The notes: generated by a model not told the origin, from the letters alone. A stretch of DNA of 64,000 nucleotides from JALEFZ01 sp038527485 (GCA_038527485.1 JBCBFT010000020.1:1-64000), one strand, 5' to 3'. Counted from the first letter of the stretch, positions 10,315-18,808 are shown. Made by a program: numbers and translations.

Positions 10315-10497
10315 AAAATCGAGTTCGTCCAGATGATCAATTTTGTGTTTTCACTGGTACCCAAAATACATCTTTATCTTCTTCATTCGCTAGTTAGAAA
10401 ATAATAAAGGCATTTTTTCCTATGTGATGATGTTTGGCAAGGGCTGAATCCTTTGCCACAGTCTTAGCCCAAAGACTTTTCATGTCTTTTGATTCCA

Positions 10498-10522
10498 TAA
10501 AAAAACCTCCCCTAAGGGAGGT
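10498..10522 (-). terminator. Terminator of the sigma/anti-sigma operon
   Basis: A 7-base stem ACCTCCC/GGGAGGT (10505-10511 and 10516-10522) with a CTAA loop, followed on the minus strand by a run of seven T. It lies about 50 bases beyond the stop of the 174-residue putative anti-sigma gene. Confidence 0.85.
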
Positions 10523-10574
10523 AATTACATTCAACGATATGCTATGAACGGATAGCGTCCATAGAAGTCTTTGC

Positions 10575-11099
10575 TTACTGTTCCAGATGATCGACCATCT
10601 TTTGCATGATGATGATCTTCTGTTCGTACAATTCTAGCATGCGTTTTCCTTGGCTAGGCTGATAATTATCTGCCTGTATCAGCGCTCGCTGCTTATCCAG
10701 TTCCAGATTGATTTGTTCGATTTCTTTGTTGAGCTTCATCGCTTTTGGATCACCCGCAATGCTGACTTGTTGCATTTGCTGCATGAGGGACTCTATCCTA
10801 CTTTCATAGTTTACTTCTGCTTGTTTCCACTGATCCATGTCGATAGGCAGAGATACAGAAGGTATATCGGCCACGATGTCTGACTTCTTACCTGAGCCCA
10901 TATTGTTGACCACGACGGCCAGGCCTACTGCGAAGAGAAGAATGGCAGCAGCTACTTTGAGCAAGGGGTATCTCTCCCAGAGCGATCTTGTTTTGCGATC
11001 TAATCTCTGATCGATCTTATCCCACACAGCGTCTCCTGGCACTTCTACGTCCAGTTGCTGGCGTTGGGATTGGATGTATTCTTCTATGTTCTGGTACAT
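10575..11099 (-). CDS. Putative membrane anti-sigma factor
   Basis: A 174-residue protein with one membrane helix (about residues 47-65, LLKVAAAILLFAVGLAVVV). About 45 cytoplasmic residues precede it and a charged, heptad-like, probably coiled-coil region of about 100 residues follows it. The gene follows an ECF sigma factor after 31 bases on the same strand, and this arrangement is typical of sigma/anti-sigma pairs in Bacteroidota. There is no zinc-binding HxxxCxxC motif and no FecR domain, so the assignment rests on topology and position. The C-terminal region would sense an envelope signal or bind a periplasmic partner. An alternative is a simple membrane protein of unknown role in the sigma regulon. 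Confidence 0.65.
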   Translation of the reverse strand: MYQNIEEYIQSQRQQLDVEVPGDAVWDKIDQRLDRKTRSLWERYPLLKVAAAILLFAVGLAVVVNNMGSGKKSDIVADIPSVSLPIDMDQWKQAEVNYESRIESLMQQMQQVSIAGDPKAMKLNKEIEQINLELDKQRALIQADNYQPSQGKRMLELYEQKIIIMQKMVDHLEQ

Positions 11100-11130
11100 T
11101 TTGCGTCTGTATTTGGAGGCGGGGGCACCT

Positions 11131-11688
11131 TCAATGTGTTTTGATTTCGGAGCGAAGTTTTTCCTTCAGTAATTTTTTAGCCCTGTGATATTGGGACTTA
11201 GAAGTAGAAACAGATACTTGCAGTATGTCACTGATTTCCTGATGATCGTACCCTTCGAGTTGATAAAGTGTAAAAATGACTCTACATCCTTCGGGTAGTT
11301 CTTTGATCGCCTGATGCACTTGAGCAGGAGTAATCTCAGCCCAATGATAAGGATTACTCGATTCTTCTGGCAGCTCCATTACGCGCTCATCGAGCTCTTG
11401 ATAAAATATCTTTCGCTTATTGAGAATACTCAGACATTTATTGATCACGATACGCTTGATCCATGCTCCAAAGGATGAACGCCCTTCAAAAGTGTGGATT
11501 TTGCTAAATGCACTGACAAAAGACTCCTGTAAGGCATCTTCTGCGGTTGTACGATCTCCCAGCATTCTTGCACACAAGTTGTACATGGCGCGTGAATAAA
11601 GCTGGTACAAACGAAACTGAGCCTGTCGGTCTCCCGCTTTACAGGCTTCGATGATATCTGTATGGATATTAAGGTTTGTGGTGCTCAA
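11131..11688 (-). CDS. ECF-type RNA polymerase sigma factor
   Basis: A 185-residue group 4 sigma-70 factor that would direct RNA polymerase to a small envelope-stress or transport regulon. Region 2 spans about residues 25-95 (MYNLCARMLGDRTTAEDALQ, then SFGAWIKRI) and region 4 about 125-175 (LPEGCRVIFTLYQLEGYDHQ, then ISDILQVSVSTSKSQYHRAK). Region 3 is absent, as in ECF factors. The reading frame begins with TTG, with a stop nine codons upstream and no usable ATG near it. It is followed by a single-helix membrane protein that is probably its anti-sigma factor. Confidence 0.9.
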   Translation of the reverse strand: MSTTNLNIHTDIIEACKAGDRQAQFRLYQLYSRAMYNLCARMLGDRTTAEDALQESFVSAFSKIHTFEGRSSFGAWIKRIVINKCLSILNKRKIFYQELDERVMELPEESSNPYHWAEITPAQVHQAIKELPEGCRVIFTLYQLEGYDHQEISDILQVSVSTSKSQYHRAKKLLKEKLRSEIKTH

Positions 11689-11932
11689 TGCTGTAGTTGG
11701 TATCGTTGCTTTTCATACAATAGAGAAGACAAAATTGTTGGGGTTGGAAAGAAAAGACCATTTTTTCAAAAAAACCGAGTCTTTTTATCCCTTACGCAAA
11801 CATCTCATTTCGCTTCCTCTAAATTCACAGACAAAAAAGCAAGCAGCAAAATTTAGTATACTGGCTATCAACACTTTAAGGATATTGAAGGATCTTTCAC
11901 TCCACTGCCTCCTATCTTTCGTCTCCTATAAT

Positions 11933-12676
11933 TTACGTAATTCTACGAGAATAGTGACGATTAAGAAATTGTCGGATCTCTGGATGCGTATCTGCGAGAA
12001 AGTCTTCCTTGGCACCGTCAAAGATGACTCCCTCCTCAGTAAGCATGATCACTTGCGTGGCAAACATAGCAACCGTCTGTAAATCATGGGTTATCACGAT
12101 ACTTGTTCGGTCCTGCTCGGAGGCTAAACTCAGCATCAATTCGTCAATAATAGCAGAATTGACGGGATCTAGCCCCGTAGTAGGTTCATCATAAAATAAA
12201 AAAGGAGGTCGGTCAATGATGGCACGAGCGATAGCCACTCGTTTTTGCATACCTCCTGAAAGCGACGATGGCAACAAACTCCAGATATCATGCTTAAGAC
12301 CGACAGCATCCAGCGCCGTCACTACCAGTTGGTCGATTTCTTCCTCAGGAAGCTGATGGGCCTCATCGAGTTTGAGCCCGATATTTTCTCTTATCGTGAG
12401 CGAATCAAAGAGCGCATTTCCCTGAAATACAACGCCACATTTGCTCAAAAGCTCCGAAGGAATATCCTCACGGTCCGCTCCCCATTGATTGGCACCAAAA
12501 GTTATTTGCCCCCCATTGATCGTCTCTAGCCCTAGGATGATCTTCATCAGTAAAGATTTCCCCACCCCACTCTTTCCTACAATGCATACCCTTGCCCCTT
12601 CTCCAATGACAGTAGACAAGTCCTGATAAATGACATGGTTCCCAAACTGTTTATGTATATGTGAAAGGATGATCAT
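11933..12676 (-). CDS. ABC transporter ATP-binding protein, MlaF-like
   Basis: A 247-residue ATPase subunit. Walker A is GKSGVGKS (about residues 33-40), the Q-loop is VFQGNALFDSLTIREN, the signature is SLSGGMQKR, Walker B is LFYDEPTTGLDP and the H-loop is VITHD. The GMQKR variant signature and the ALFDSLTIREN Q-loop resemble MlaF/Ttg2A, the ATPase of the phospholipid transporter that maintains outer-membrane lipid asymmetry. The permease (MlaE) and the MCE-domain protein (MlaD) are not beside it, which is unusual, as these are often adjacent. It stands alone on the minus strand. Assignment as ABC ATPase is certain; the Mla role is inferred from motifs. Confidence 0.87.
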   Translation of the reverse strand: MIILSHIHKQFGNHVIYQDLSTVIGEGARVCIVGKSGVGKSLLMKIILGLETINGGQITFGANQWGADREDIPSELLSKCGVVFQGNALFDSLTIRENIGLKLDEAHQLPEEEIDQLVVTALDAVGLKHDIWSLLPSSLSGGMQKRVAIARAIIDRPPFLFYDEPTTGLDPVNSAIIDELMLSLASEQDRTSIVITHDLQTVAMFATQVIMLTEEGVIFDGAKEDFLADTHPEIRQFLNRHYSRRIT

Positions 12677-12837
12677 AGCAAAGGAATAAAATAGCCTGAA
12701 ATTAGCCTTTGTTATACAGATTCTGTTGATGGGCGTAGGGGAAAGTCGGCTACAGAAGCTTTCCAGTTATCATCATTGATTGAGCCATTCATGCAGATTA
12801 GTCAGACATTTAGCCTCCGTGATCTCTATCTGTCTAT

Positions 12838-13977
12838 TTAAGATAGTTTATGAAAAGTCGCCCACCAACGAGGGGGGATGTCATCGGTCTTGGCGATCTC
12901 ATAATCCTGTTCATCGCAGGGGACCAATTGGGTGAGCTTGGCACCCTTCTTTTCCTTTCGGAGGGTATCTGGATAGGGCACCTCCATCCACCATCGCTGA
13001 GATCGCTTATGTTTGTAAAATCGGATCTCGTCTACAGGACCTTGCAGTTTGACTGTGTATTTGCGCAGATTTCTTCGATTTTCCTCAGGATAATCATCCC
13101 AGCGCCCATAAAATCCTTCTATTACATACCACGTAACCATCGCTCCCAGCTTAGCGGTATGGCTCATCTGGTCCATATGGGGCTCATAGCCTGTGAGTGC
13201 AAGCGATCGCAACTGATACCCTAAGCCTGCATAGCGTGCCAGTTGGCAGATCTGCGAAGCCGTAAATCCACTAGGTGGAGCCAATTCAGTCGCTCCTGCT
13301 ACACTCGCCTGCACCGATGCAATGTCTATATGCACCATCTCAGCCATCCGCAGGGCGGGTTCGGCCATCTGAGGTTTGCTCGCCAACTCTCCATATCGAT
13401 AATATAAGAAGTGCGATTCATCCATGAATTCCTTCTCCGCCTGATGCACGTAGTAAGCTTGATGCCCCAGGTGCGTAAAATTGAACAAGGGAACTTGCGC
13501 ATGACGAAGCAATTCGCGGTGATGCCCTGCCTGATGAGGCGTAGTGGCCAGATGGAAGCGAGGTCCGATAGATACGTATTCCAGCGCTTCTGTGATTCCA
13601 TCAAAACCTTCTCCAATAGGACTCAGCCTATCCATTTCTCCCCCTAGCCAGATGACCGTTTTCTGAGCGAGCAAGAGTTCTTTCTGCACGTAAGTGAGGA
13701 CATCTGGATACGACTCTATGTCTTCCGTCAGTTTCAAATTTCCCAAATCCACCACTCTCATCGATTCTGCGGGCTTGCTCAAACGAGACAATTGATGTCG
13801 AATTTTCCATGCGCCCAGATAGGGATGGAGTTGATTGGGACGCCCTAGCCCGATCAGGATGATGTCCGCCTCCTGCCAATGTGGAAAGGCATCAAGATAA
13901 GTAGGGATGAAGGGCTCCCACTTAGGAATAGGCTCCTCCTCAAATATTATGGGCTCAAAAAAAACCGATAAATCCAT
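12838..13977 (-). CDS. Ureohydrolase-fold protein lacking metal ligands (annotated as formimidoylglutamase-like in relatives)
   Basis: A 379-residue protein of the arginase/agmatinase/formiminoglutamase superfamily in its Bacteroidota form. The places where active enzymes have GGDHS, DAHxD and SFDxDxxDP read here GGEMD, a segment without DAH, and HIDIASVQAS, so the two-manganese centre cannot form in the usual way. The C-terminal part (ARYAGLGYQLRSLALTGYEP then WYVIEGFYGR) matches the conserved tail of the Bacteroidota group. I chose the ATG at 13977 rather than the upstream one at 14082, because it gives a 51-base gap to the divergent SDR gene and removes 35 residues with no family resemblance. 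Catalytic function is doubtful; a structural or ligand-binding role is possible. Confidence 0.78.
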   Translation of the reverse strand: MDLSVFFEPIIFEEEPIPKWEPFIPTYLDAFPHWQEADIILIGLGRPNQLHPYLGAWKIRHQLSRLSKPAESMRVVDLGNLKLTEDIESYPDVLTYVQKELLLAQKTVIWLGGEMDRLSPIGEGFDGITEALEYVSIGPRFHLATTPHQAGHHRELLRHAQVPLFNFTHLGHQAYYVHQAEKEFMDESHFLYYRYGELASKPQMAEPALRMAEMVHIDIASVQASVAGATELAPPSGFTASQICQLARYAGLGYQLRSLALTGYEPHMDQMSHTAKLGAMVTWYVIEGFYGRWDDYPEENRRNLRKYTVKLQGPVDEIRFYKHKRSQRWWMEVPYPDTLRKEKKGAKLTQLVPCDEQDYEIAKTDDIPPRWWATFHKLS

Positions 13978-13989
13978 CGGATACTTTGT

Positions 13990-13997
13990 TAGTTTTG
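13990..13997 (+). promoter_or_regulatory. Probable -7 promoter box for the extended SDR gene
   Basis: TAGTTTTG fits the Bacteroidota -7 consensus TAnnTTTG and lies 31 bases before the ATG at 14029. No clear -33 TTTG is visible at the expected distance, so the call rests on the -7 box and position. Confidence 0.4.
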
Positions 13998-14028
13998 ATG
14001 ACTGGAAAACGAAATTACATAAAATCAA

Positions 14029-14994
14029 ATGATCCTTCTTACTGGAGCCACAGGATTTTTGGGCAACCACATTTTGCAACATCTCCTCAATAAAGATTTG
14101 CCTGTGAGGGCCCTTGTCAGAAACCCTGACAACAGGAATCTCCCATGGAGAGATTTGGTGGAAGTATACGAAGGAGATATTCTGGATTTGCTAGCTGTCA
14201 AGAAAGCGATGCAGGGAGTCCATACCGTGATTCACAATGCGGCTTTCGTGAGTTTTCAGGCCAGAGACAAGTCCCAACTCCTACAAGTAAATGTCAAAGG
14301 AACGGCGACTATCGTGGATGTGTGCCTAGAAATGGAGGTAGAAAAAATGATCCATGTAAGTTCGATTGCGACTTTGGGAGATGCGGCAGAGGGGATGATC
14401 GATGAAGAAAGTCCGCGAAAGGAAGCTTCGATTTCTCACTATGCAGAAAGTAAATTTCTCGCAGAAATAGAGGTGTATCGTGGCATTGCCGAGGGCTTGA
14501 ATGCTTGTATGGTCAATCCTGGTACGATCATCGGCCCTACAGAAGATTGGGAATCGGGGACAGGCCAGATGTTTTCATCTGTCGCAAATGGCTTGCGATT
14601 TTACACTGAAGGATCTACGGGTTGGGTCGGTGTAGAGGATGTCGCACGAGCGGTAGTCTTACTCCTAGAACAATCGGTCCCCGCAGGCGAGCGCCATATC
14701 CTGGTCAGTGAAAACAGGTCCCTGTACGACATCCTCCAGCCTATCGCGCAGCATCTCGGCAAGAAAGCTCCTTCAATGAAAGTAGATCTAAATGTAGCGA
14801 TTGTTGCCGCTTTTTTCAGTGAGTTGTGGGGACGAATATCAGGCAAAGCATCAGGTATCACGGTGCAGGGAGTAAAAAGTATCAAGAGGGGAAGGGACTT
14901 TGATGGCAGTAAAATCCAACGATACGGCTTTACGTATGATAATTTTGATGAGGTGATTGAAAAGACAGCAAAGACATTTTTAAGCCAGAAGTAA
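14029..14994 (+). CDS. NAD(P)-dependent epimerase/dehydratase (extended SDR)
   Basis: A 321-residue extended short-chain dehydrogenase. The nucleotide-binding motif GATGFLGNH is at residues 6-14, DIL follows the second strand, and the catalytic YAESK (Y-x-x-x-K) is at about 139-143 after HVSSIATLG. NPGTIIGP is the usual family segment after the active site. It resembles the dihydroflavonol-4-reductase/3-beta-hydroxysteroid-dehydrogenase branch, which acts on diverse alcohols or ketones with NADPH; substrate unknown. It is cytosolic. It is divergent from the ureohydrolase-like gene and followed on the same strand by two small metal-binding protein genes. Confidence 0.88.
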   Translation: MILLTGATGFLGNHILQHLLNKDLPVRALVRNPDNRNLPWRDLVEVYEGDILDLLAVKKAMQGVHTVIHNAAFVSFQARDKSQLLQVNVKGTATIVDVCLEMEVEKMIHVSSIATLGDAAEGMIDEESPRKEASISHYAESKFLAEIEVYRGIAEGLNACMVNPGTIIGPTEDWESGTGQMFSSVANGLRFYTEGSTGWVGVEDVARAVVLLLEQSVPAGERHILVSENRSLYDILQPIAQHLGKKAPSMKVDLNVAIVAAFFSELWGRISGKASGITVQGVKSIKRGRDFDGSKIQRYGFTYDNFDEVIEKTAKTFLSQK

Positions 14995-15076
14995 AAGGAC
15001 AGAGAGATACTTACACAATCGAAAGCATCTATCTTCAACCTTTTGCACGATGAACGGTTATGGAAGAAAAAAACGA

Positions 15077-15262
15077 ATGACTGACGAGTATTTTTTCATT
15101 TGTCCCTATTGCTGGCAAAACATTTCTTTCATCTTGGATTTCAGTGTGCCCCACCAGATCTTGATCGAGGATTGTGAGGTATGTTGCAATCCGATCGAAG
15201 CTGAGTATAAAGTTGAAGAAAATGAAGTGGTGTATTTTGACGCCCGAAGCATTGAGCAATAA
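15077..15262 (+). CDS. CPXCG-motif cysteine-rich protein
   Basis: A 61-residue protein of the CPXCG family. It has two cysteine pairs, FICPYCWQNI near the N-terminus and EDCEVCCNPI in the middle, that should bind one zinc ion. The spacing and the IEDCEVCCNPI segment are characteristic. I chose the ATG at 15077 (MTDEYFF) because family members begin close to the first cysteine pair; an ATG at 15050 would add nine residues. The function of this family is unknown. It is 12 bases from the HMA-domain gene. Confidence 0.8.
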   Translation: MTDEYFFICPYCWQNISFILDFSVPHQILIEDCEVCCNPIEAEYKVEENEVVYFDARSIEQ

Positions 15263-15273
15263 AAAAGAAACGT

Positions 15274-15513
15274 ATGACACATACATTTAAAACCAATATC
15301 AACTGCGGCGGCTGCATCGCCAAAGTAACACCTTTTATGGAAGCGGCAGAAGGAATTCAGGATTGGAAGGTCGATACCGATAATCCTAAAAAGATTTTGA
15401 CCGTAGCGTCGGATCAACTCTCAGAACAAGCCATCATGGAAGTGGTAAAAAATGCAGGCTTTGAGATCGAACCAATGAAAAAAGGACTGTTTGGACGATT
15501 GATGAAGAAATAA
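15274..15513 (+). CDS. Heavy-metal-associated (HMA) domain protein, copper-chaperone-like
   Basis: A 79-residue single HMA domain. The metal-binding loop is INCGGCIAKV with Cys11 and Cys14, followed by the family's helix, the central KILTVASD strand and the closing AGFEIEP strand. Atx1/CopZ-type proteins with this fold carry Cu(I) to a P-type ATPase, but many Bacteroidota have orphan copies like this one. The usual methionine before the motif (GMxCxxC) is replaced by NCGGC. No copper ATPase is nearby. A bidirectional terminator follows. Confidence 0.87.
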   Translation: MTHTFKTNINCGGCIAKVTPFMEAAEGIQDWKVDTDNPKKILTVASDQLSEQAIMEVVKNAGFEIEPMKKGLFGRLMKK

Positions 15514-15532
15514 TCGAACGCTACAAATAGTA

Positions 15533-15575
15533 AAACAAAGCGCAATCTGTCTCCCGATGGATTGCGCTATTTTAT
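15533..15575. terminator. Bidirectional terminator between the HMA gene and the flavoprotein gene
   Basis: A 9-base perfect stem AGCGCAATC/GATTGCGCT (15539-15547 and 15560-15568) with a 12-base loop. T-rich sequence follows on the plus strand and TTTGTTTTA on the minus strand. The hairpin overlaps the stop codon of the minus-strand flavoprotein gene (15567-15569). Confidence 0.75.
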
Positions 15576-17132
15576 GGAAGTAGGCTGTCCCACAGCTGCT
15601 CTCACACACTTCTGACCGTCGATGGCTGCTGACATGATACCACCTGCATAGCCTGCCCCTTCAGCACAGGGATACAGATTCGCCAATTGTGGGTGCGCAA
15701 AAGTCTCTCTTTCTCTTGGGATGCGAACAGGGGAAGAGGTGCGGGATTCTGTCGCTACTACCAGCGCTTCATTGCTTAGGTAGCCTTTCATTTTTTTTCC
15801 AAAGGCCCTGAATCCCCCCTGCAACCTTCGATGGATAAACTGAGGGAGGACATCCCCCATTTCTACACTATTGAGGCCAGGGATATAAGAGCATGTAGGA
15901 AGAGATTGGGAGGTTTTGCCTTTGACAAAATCGTAGAGCCGCTGGGCGGGGGCAACCTGCTTACCTCCACCCGCATTAAACGTAGCCTGCTCCACCATCT
16001 GCTGAAACTTCATCCCTGCCAATGGATCTCCGACAGGATCGTGCATCTCATTCAAGCTGACCTCGACCACCATGCCAGAGTTGGCGTAGGGAGAGTTGCG
16101 CTTGGAAGGCGACCAACCGTTGACGACGAGTTCGCCAGGGGCGGTTGCTGCTGGGCAGATGATGCCCCCTGGACACATACAAAAAGAATAGACGCCTTTC
16201 GCATCTACTTGCTGGACCAAGCTGTAGGAAGCAGCTGGCAGGAACTCCGAACGTGGACCTTGTACATGGTATTGAATCTGGTCGATGATCTCCTGCGGAT
16301 GCTCTACCCGTACGCCCAAAGCAAAGGGTTTGGCTTCGATGAGGATCTCTCGTCTATGGAGCAATTCAAAAATATCACGCGCAGAATGTCCTGTAGCCAA
16401 GATCAGATGCTTGACAGATTCCCACGCACTACCATTGAGCTGGATCGCTTGGATGCCTGAGCCATCATATCGAATGTCGGTCAACTTGGTAGAAAAGCGT
16501 ACCTCGCCTCCTGCTTCGATCACCGCTTCCCGCATATTTTGAATGATCCCAGGGAGTTTGTTCGTACCGATATGAGGATGCGCATCGATGAGGATGTCAG
16601 GATCGGCTCCAAACTGGACCAGTGTTTCTAGCACACGCTGGGTATCCCCTCGCTTGGTGGAGCGTGTGTAGAGTTTTCCATCCGAAAAAGTCCCTGCACC
16701 TCCTTCCCCAAAGCAATAATTACTTTCAGGATTGACCTCCCCGTGACGGGTGAGTTGCGCAAGGTCACGCCTGCGCGCACGCACGTCTTTACCTCGCTCA
16801 ATGACGATAGGCTTGTAACCTTGACGGATACATTCTAGTGCAGCAAATACACCTGCTGAACCAAATCCAATAATATGAATGGGAGATTTTTGAGAGACAT
16901 TTTGCAAAGGAAAAGAACCCACATTTCCCTCTTCGATTGCTTCTCCCATCCATAGACGCATCCTCAACACATACTTGGGTTTCCGTCCACGTGCGTCGAT
17001 CGAGCGACGCAACAACTGGTGGTGGGTGATCTCACTGGATCGTACACGGAGCTTGCGCGCAGCGATTCGCTTCCACACCTCCTCTTTCCCAATCTCCTCA
17101 GGAGCAATCTGAATGGTAATATCTGTCGGCAC
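15567..17132 (-). CDS. FAD-dependent dehydrogenase-like protein (COG2509 type)
   Basis: A 521-residue flavoprotein. An N-terminal domain of about 85 residues (DITIQIAPEEIGKEEVWKRI onward) precedes a dinucleotide-binding fold with GFGSAGVFAALE (about residues 88-99). The second signature NYCFGEGGAGTFSDGKLYTR is typical of the COG2509 group of FAD-dependent dehydrogenases. ATGHSARD and the C-terminal PCAEGAGYAGGIMSAAIDG close the FAD site. The protein is soluble and the substrate of this widespread group is unknown. It stands alone and faces away from the acetyltransferase gene at 17211. Confidence 0.85.
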   Translation of the reverse strand: MPTDITIQIAPEEIGKEEVWKRIAARKLRVRSSEITHHQLLRRSIDARGRKPKYVLRMRLWMGEAIEEGNVGSFPLQNVSQKSPIHIIGFGSAGVFAALECIRQGYKPIVIERGKDVRARRRDLAQLTRHGEVNPESNYCFGEGGAGTFSDGKLYTRSTKRGDTQRVLETLVQFGADPDILIDAHPHIGTNKLPGIIQNMREAVIEAGGEVRFSTKLTDIRYDGSGIQAIQLNGSAWESVKHLILATGHSARDIFELLHRREILIEAKPFALGVRVEHPQEIIDQIQYHVQGPRSEFLPAASYSLVQQVDAKGVYSFCMCPGGIICPAATAPGELVVNGWSPSKRNSPYANSGMVVEVSLNEMHDPVGDPLAGMKFQQMVEQATFNAGGGKQVAPAQRLYDFVKGKTSQSLPTCSYIPGLNSVEMGDVLPQFIHRRLQGGFRAFGKKMKGYLSNEALVVATESRTSSPVRIPRERETFAHPQLANLYPCAEGAGYAGGIMSAAIDGQKCVRAAVGQPTSIK

Positions 17133-17210
17133 AGCTCAAAATTACATAAAAAAGTCTGAGGACAGAAGGATAGATTTTTTCGATACTACTTTGCCAGCTA
17201 TCATTGCAGG

Positions 17211-17720
17211 ATGAAAGCACCTATTTTGACGACAGATAGGCTCTCACTAAGAGAAGCAACCTTTCGCGATGCCGAATTCCTTTTCCAGCTGATGAATAGT
17301 CCAGGTTGGATTGAATTTATAGGAGATCGAGGAATCAAATCTATGGCCGACGCAGAGAACTACATTTCGGATCGGCTCATCGCAAGCTACAAGCTGTGGG
17401 GCTATGGGCTCTATGTAGTCTACCAGATAGAAAATAACATTCCAGTAGGACTTTGTGGACTCGTCAACAGGCCCACACTCCCAACGGTGGATCTTGGCTT
17501 TGCGTTGTTGCCAGTACATGAGGGGAAAGGATACGGGACAGAATCTGCTCGCGAGGTGCTCAGATGGGCTAGAGAGGAGTTGAAACTTACCCCTATCTTA
17601 GCCATTACCCATCCAGAAAATATCAGGTCACAAGCTTTGCTAGAGCGGCTCGGGATGCAATTTGTCGAGGAGAAAATATTAGAAGGAGGCGAGGAAGCGG
17701 TGTGTATATATGAGATTTGA
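17211..17720 (+). CDS. GNAT-family N-acetyltransferase (RimJ/RimL-like)
   Basis: A 169-residue acetyltransferase of the Acetyltransf_3 type. It starts with the family's opening TDRLSLREATFRDAEFLFQL, has LGFALLPVHEGKGYGTESA with the acetyl-CoA pyrophosphate loop (R/Q-x-x-G-x-G/A variant EGKGYG), and ends with the NIRSQALLERLGMQF helix-strand typical of RimJ/RimL relatives. It uses acetyl-CoA to modify an amine, perhaps a protein N-terminus or a small molecule; the acceptor is not predictable. It is monocistronic; a MITE-like end follows 7 bases after the stop. Confidence 0.88.
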   Translation: MKAPILTTDRLSLREATFRDAEFLFQLMNSPGWIEFIGDRGIKSMADAENYISDRLIASYKLWGYGLYVVYQIENNIPVGLCGLVNRPTLPTVDLGFALLPVHEGKGYGTESAREVLRWAREELKLTPILAITHPENIRSQALLERLGMQFVEEKILEGGEEAVCIYEI

Positions 17721-17727
17721 CGCTGGG

Positions 17728-17923
17728 TAGGTGGACAAATAAAGACAGGTTATGTGCATACGCTTTGAGCATGGGACTAAACTCCACATGCTATATCTAT
17801 ATGATACTGTCCCTTCAGGACAATGAACCAGCATTGAACCCTGAAAGGGTGGTATCATGTAGGCTAGTGATTTCAACCCTAGACTAAAGGTTCATTTTCT
17901 ATCTTATCTATTTCTTGTGTCAT
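17728..17923. repeat. Diverged MITE-like element, copy C
   Basis: The left end TAGGTGGACAAATAAAGACA (from 17728), then GGTTATGTGCATAC, matches the inverted right end of copies A and B (TAGGTGGACAGAT, then GGGTTAT and TAC). A weak partner, TTTCTTGTGTCATGG at 17911-17925, resembles the other end of copy B. The interior is unlike copies A and B and contains the cloverleaf-like element at 17801-17858. The boundary on the right is approximate. Confidence 0.4.
17801..17858. repeat. REP-like palindromic element with cloverleaf potential
   Basis: Outer arms ATGATAC (17801-17807) and GTATCAT (17852-17858) are perfect inverted repeats. They enclose two small hairpins: GTCC-CTTCA-GGAC (17809-17821) and ACCCT-GAA-AGGGT (17838-17850). 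Such CCCTGAAAGGG and TCCCTTCAGGA palindromes occur as dispersed intergenic repeats in Bacteroidota, which is recollection rather than a search. No coding potential. Confidence 0.5.
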
Positions 17924-18123
17924 GGAACTTAGCTCAGAAGCCGATGGAATGTAGAGCCGTCCTGCACAGCTTTACTTTGTTTCTCCTGAAATGAGTGAGT
18001 CCATCCGCACGCCAGATCTTACCCTTTATGAATCATTTTTCACAAAGTTCGAATTTGTCTGAAAGTTCAAAAACCTTTTTAGATTCATTGCGTTTGTTTG
18101 CTTTGAACTATACAAAAAATACT

Positions 18124-18762
18124 ATGACATTTGTTGGAAAAAAGTTTCCTAGTATCGAAATAAACGCCATGAATGAGATGGGTGATACCATCAAAATCAA
18201 TGTTTTGGACGAAGCAGTCAAGAACAACCAAAAGGTATTGCTTCTATGGTATCCCAAGGATTTCACCTTTGTGTGTCCTACAGAGTTGCATGCTTTTCAA
18301 GAAGCCCTTCCTGAATTTGAGAAGCGCAATACAATTGTCATAGGTGCGTCTTGTGATACGCCTGAAGTACACTTTGCATGGCTCAGTACGTCAAAGGACG
18401 ACGGCGGAATAGAAGGCGTCACCTACAACCTATTGGCTGACAGCAACCGCAACCTTTCGCGTACACTAGGGATACTGGATACGAGATCTGCAGGTGTAGA
18501 TGCAGCGACAGGTACAGAACTTCTAGCAGGAGACAATGTAACTTATCGCGCGACTTACCTCATCGACGAAGAAGGAACGGTATTTCACGAGAGTGTCAAT
18601 GACATGCCTTTGGGACGCAATGTACAGGAATACCTGCGTTTGGTAGACGCCTACAAGCACTACCAGGAAAAAGGAGAAGTATGTCCTGCCAACTGGGAAG
18701 ATGGAAAAGAGGCTATGACAGCTACACGCCAAGGGGTCGCTACCTACCTGAGCCAGAACTAG
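18124..18762 (+). CDS. 2-Cys peroxiredoxin (AhpC/Prx1 type)
   Basis: A 212-residue thiol peroxidase that reduces hydrogen peroxide and organic hydroperoxides. The peroxidatic Cys51 lies in DFTFVCPTE and the resolving Cys187 in GEVCPANW near the C-terminus, the pattern of typical 2-Cys enzymes. I chose the ATG at 18124 (MTFVGKKFPS), because the longer frame from 17995 adds 43 residues that no peroxiredoxin has. A thioredoxin gene follows after 46 bases and would be its reductant, then a DUF6952 gene that overlaps the thioredoxin gene, so the three form an oxidative-stress operon. Confidence 0.95.
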   Translation: MTFVGKKFPSIEINAMNEMGDTIKINVLDEAVKNNQKVLLLWYPKDFTFVCPTELHAFQEALPEFEKRNTIVIGASCDTPEVHFAWLSTSKDDGGIEGVTYNLLADSNRNLSRTLGILDTRSAGVDAATGTELLAGDNVTYRATYLIDEEGTVFHESVNDMPLGRNVQEYLRLVDAYKHYQEKGEVCPANWEDGKEAMTATRQGVATYLSQN

Positions 18763-18808
18763 CACATTGAGTCAGTCTACCTATTTACTTCAAACATTTT
18801 CAAAAATC

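Noticed and set aside
11651..12082. 143-codon plus-strand frame
   Set aside because: It overlaps the start of the sigma factor gene and the end of the MlaF-like gene on the other strand and has no family pattern.
15831..16460. 209-codon plus-strand frame
   Set aside because: Antisense to the FAD protein, whose motifs are clear; no family resemblance.
17995..18123. Upstream in-frame extension of the peroxiredoxin
   Set aside because: The 43 added residues have no counterpart in the family and lie in AT-rich leader; the ATG at 18124 gives a normal-length enzyme.
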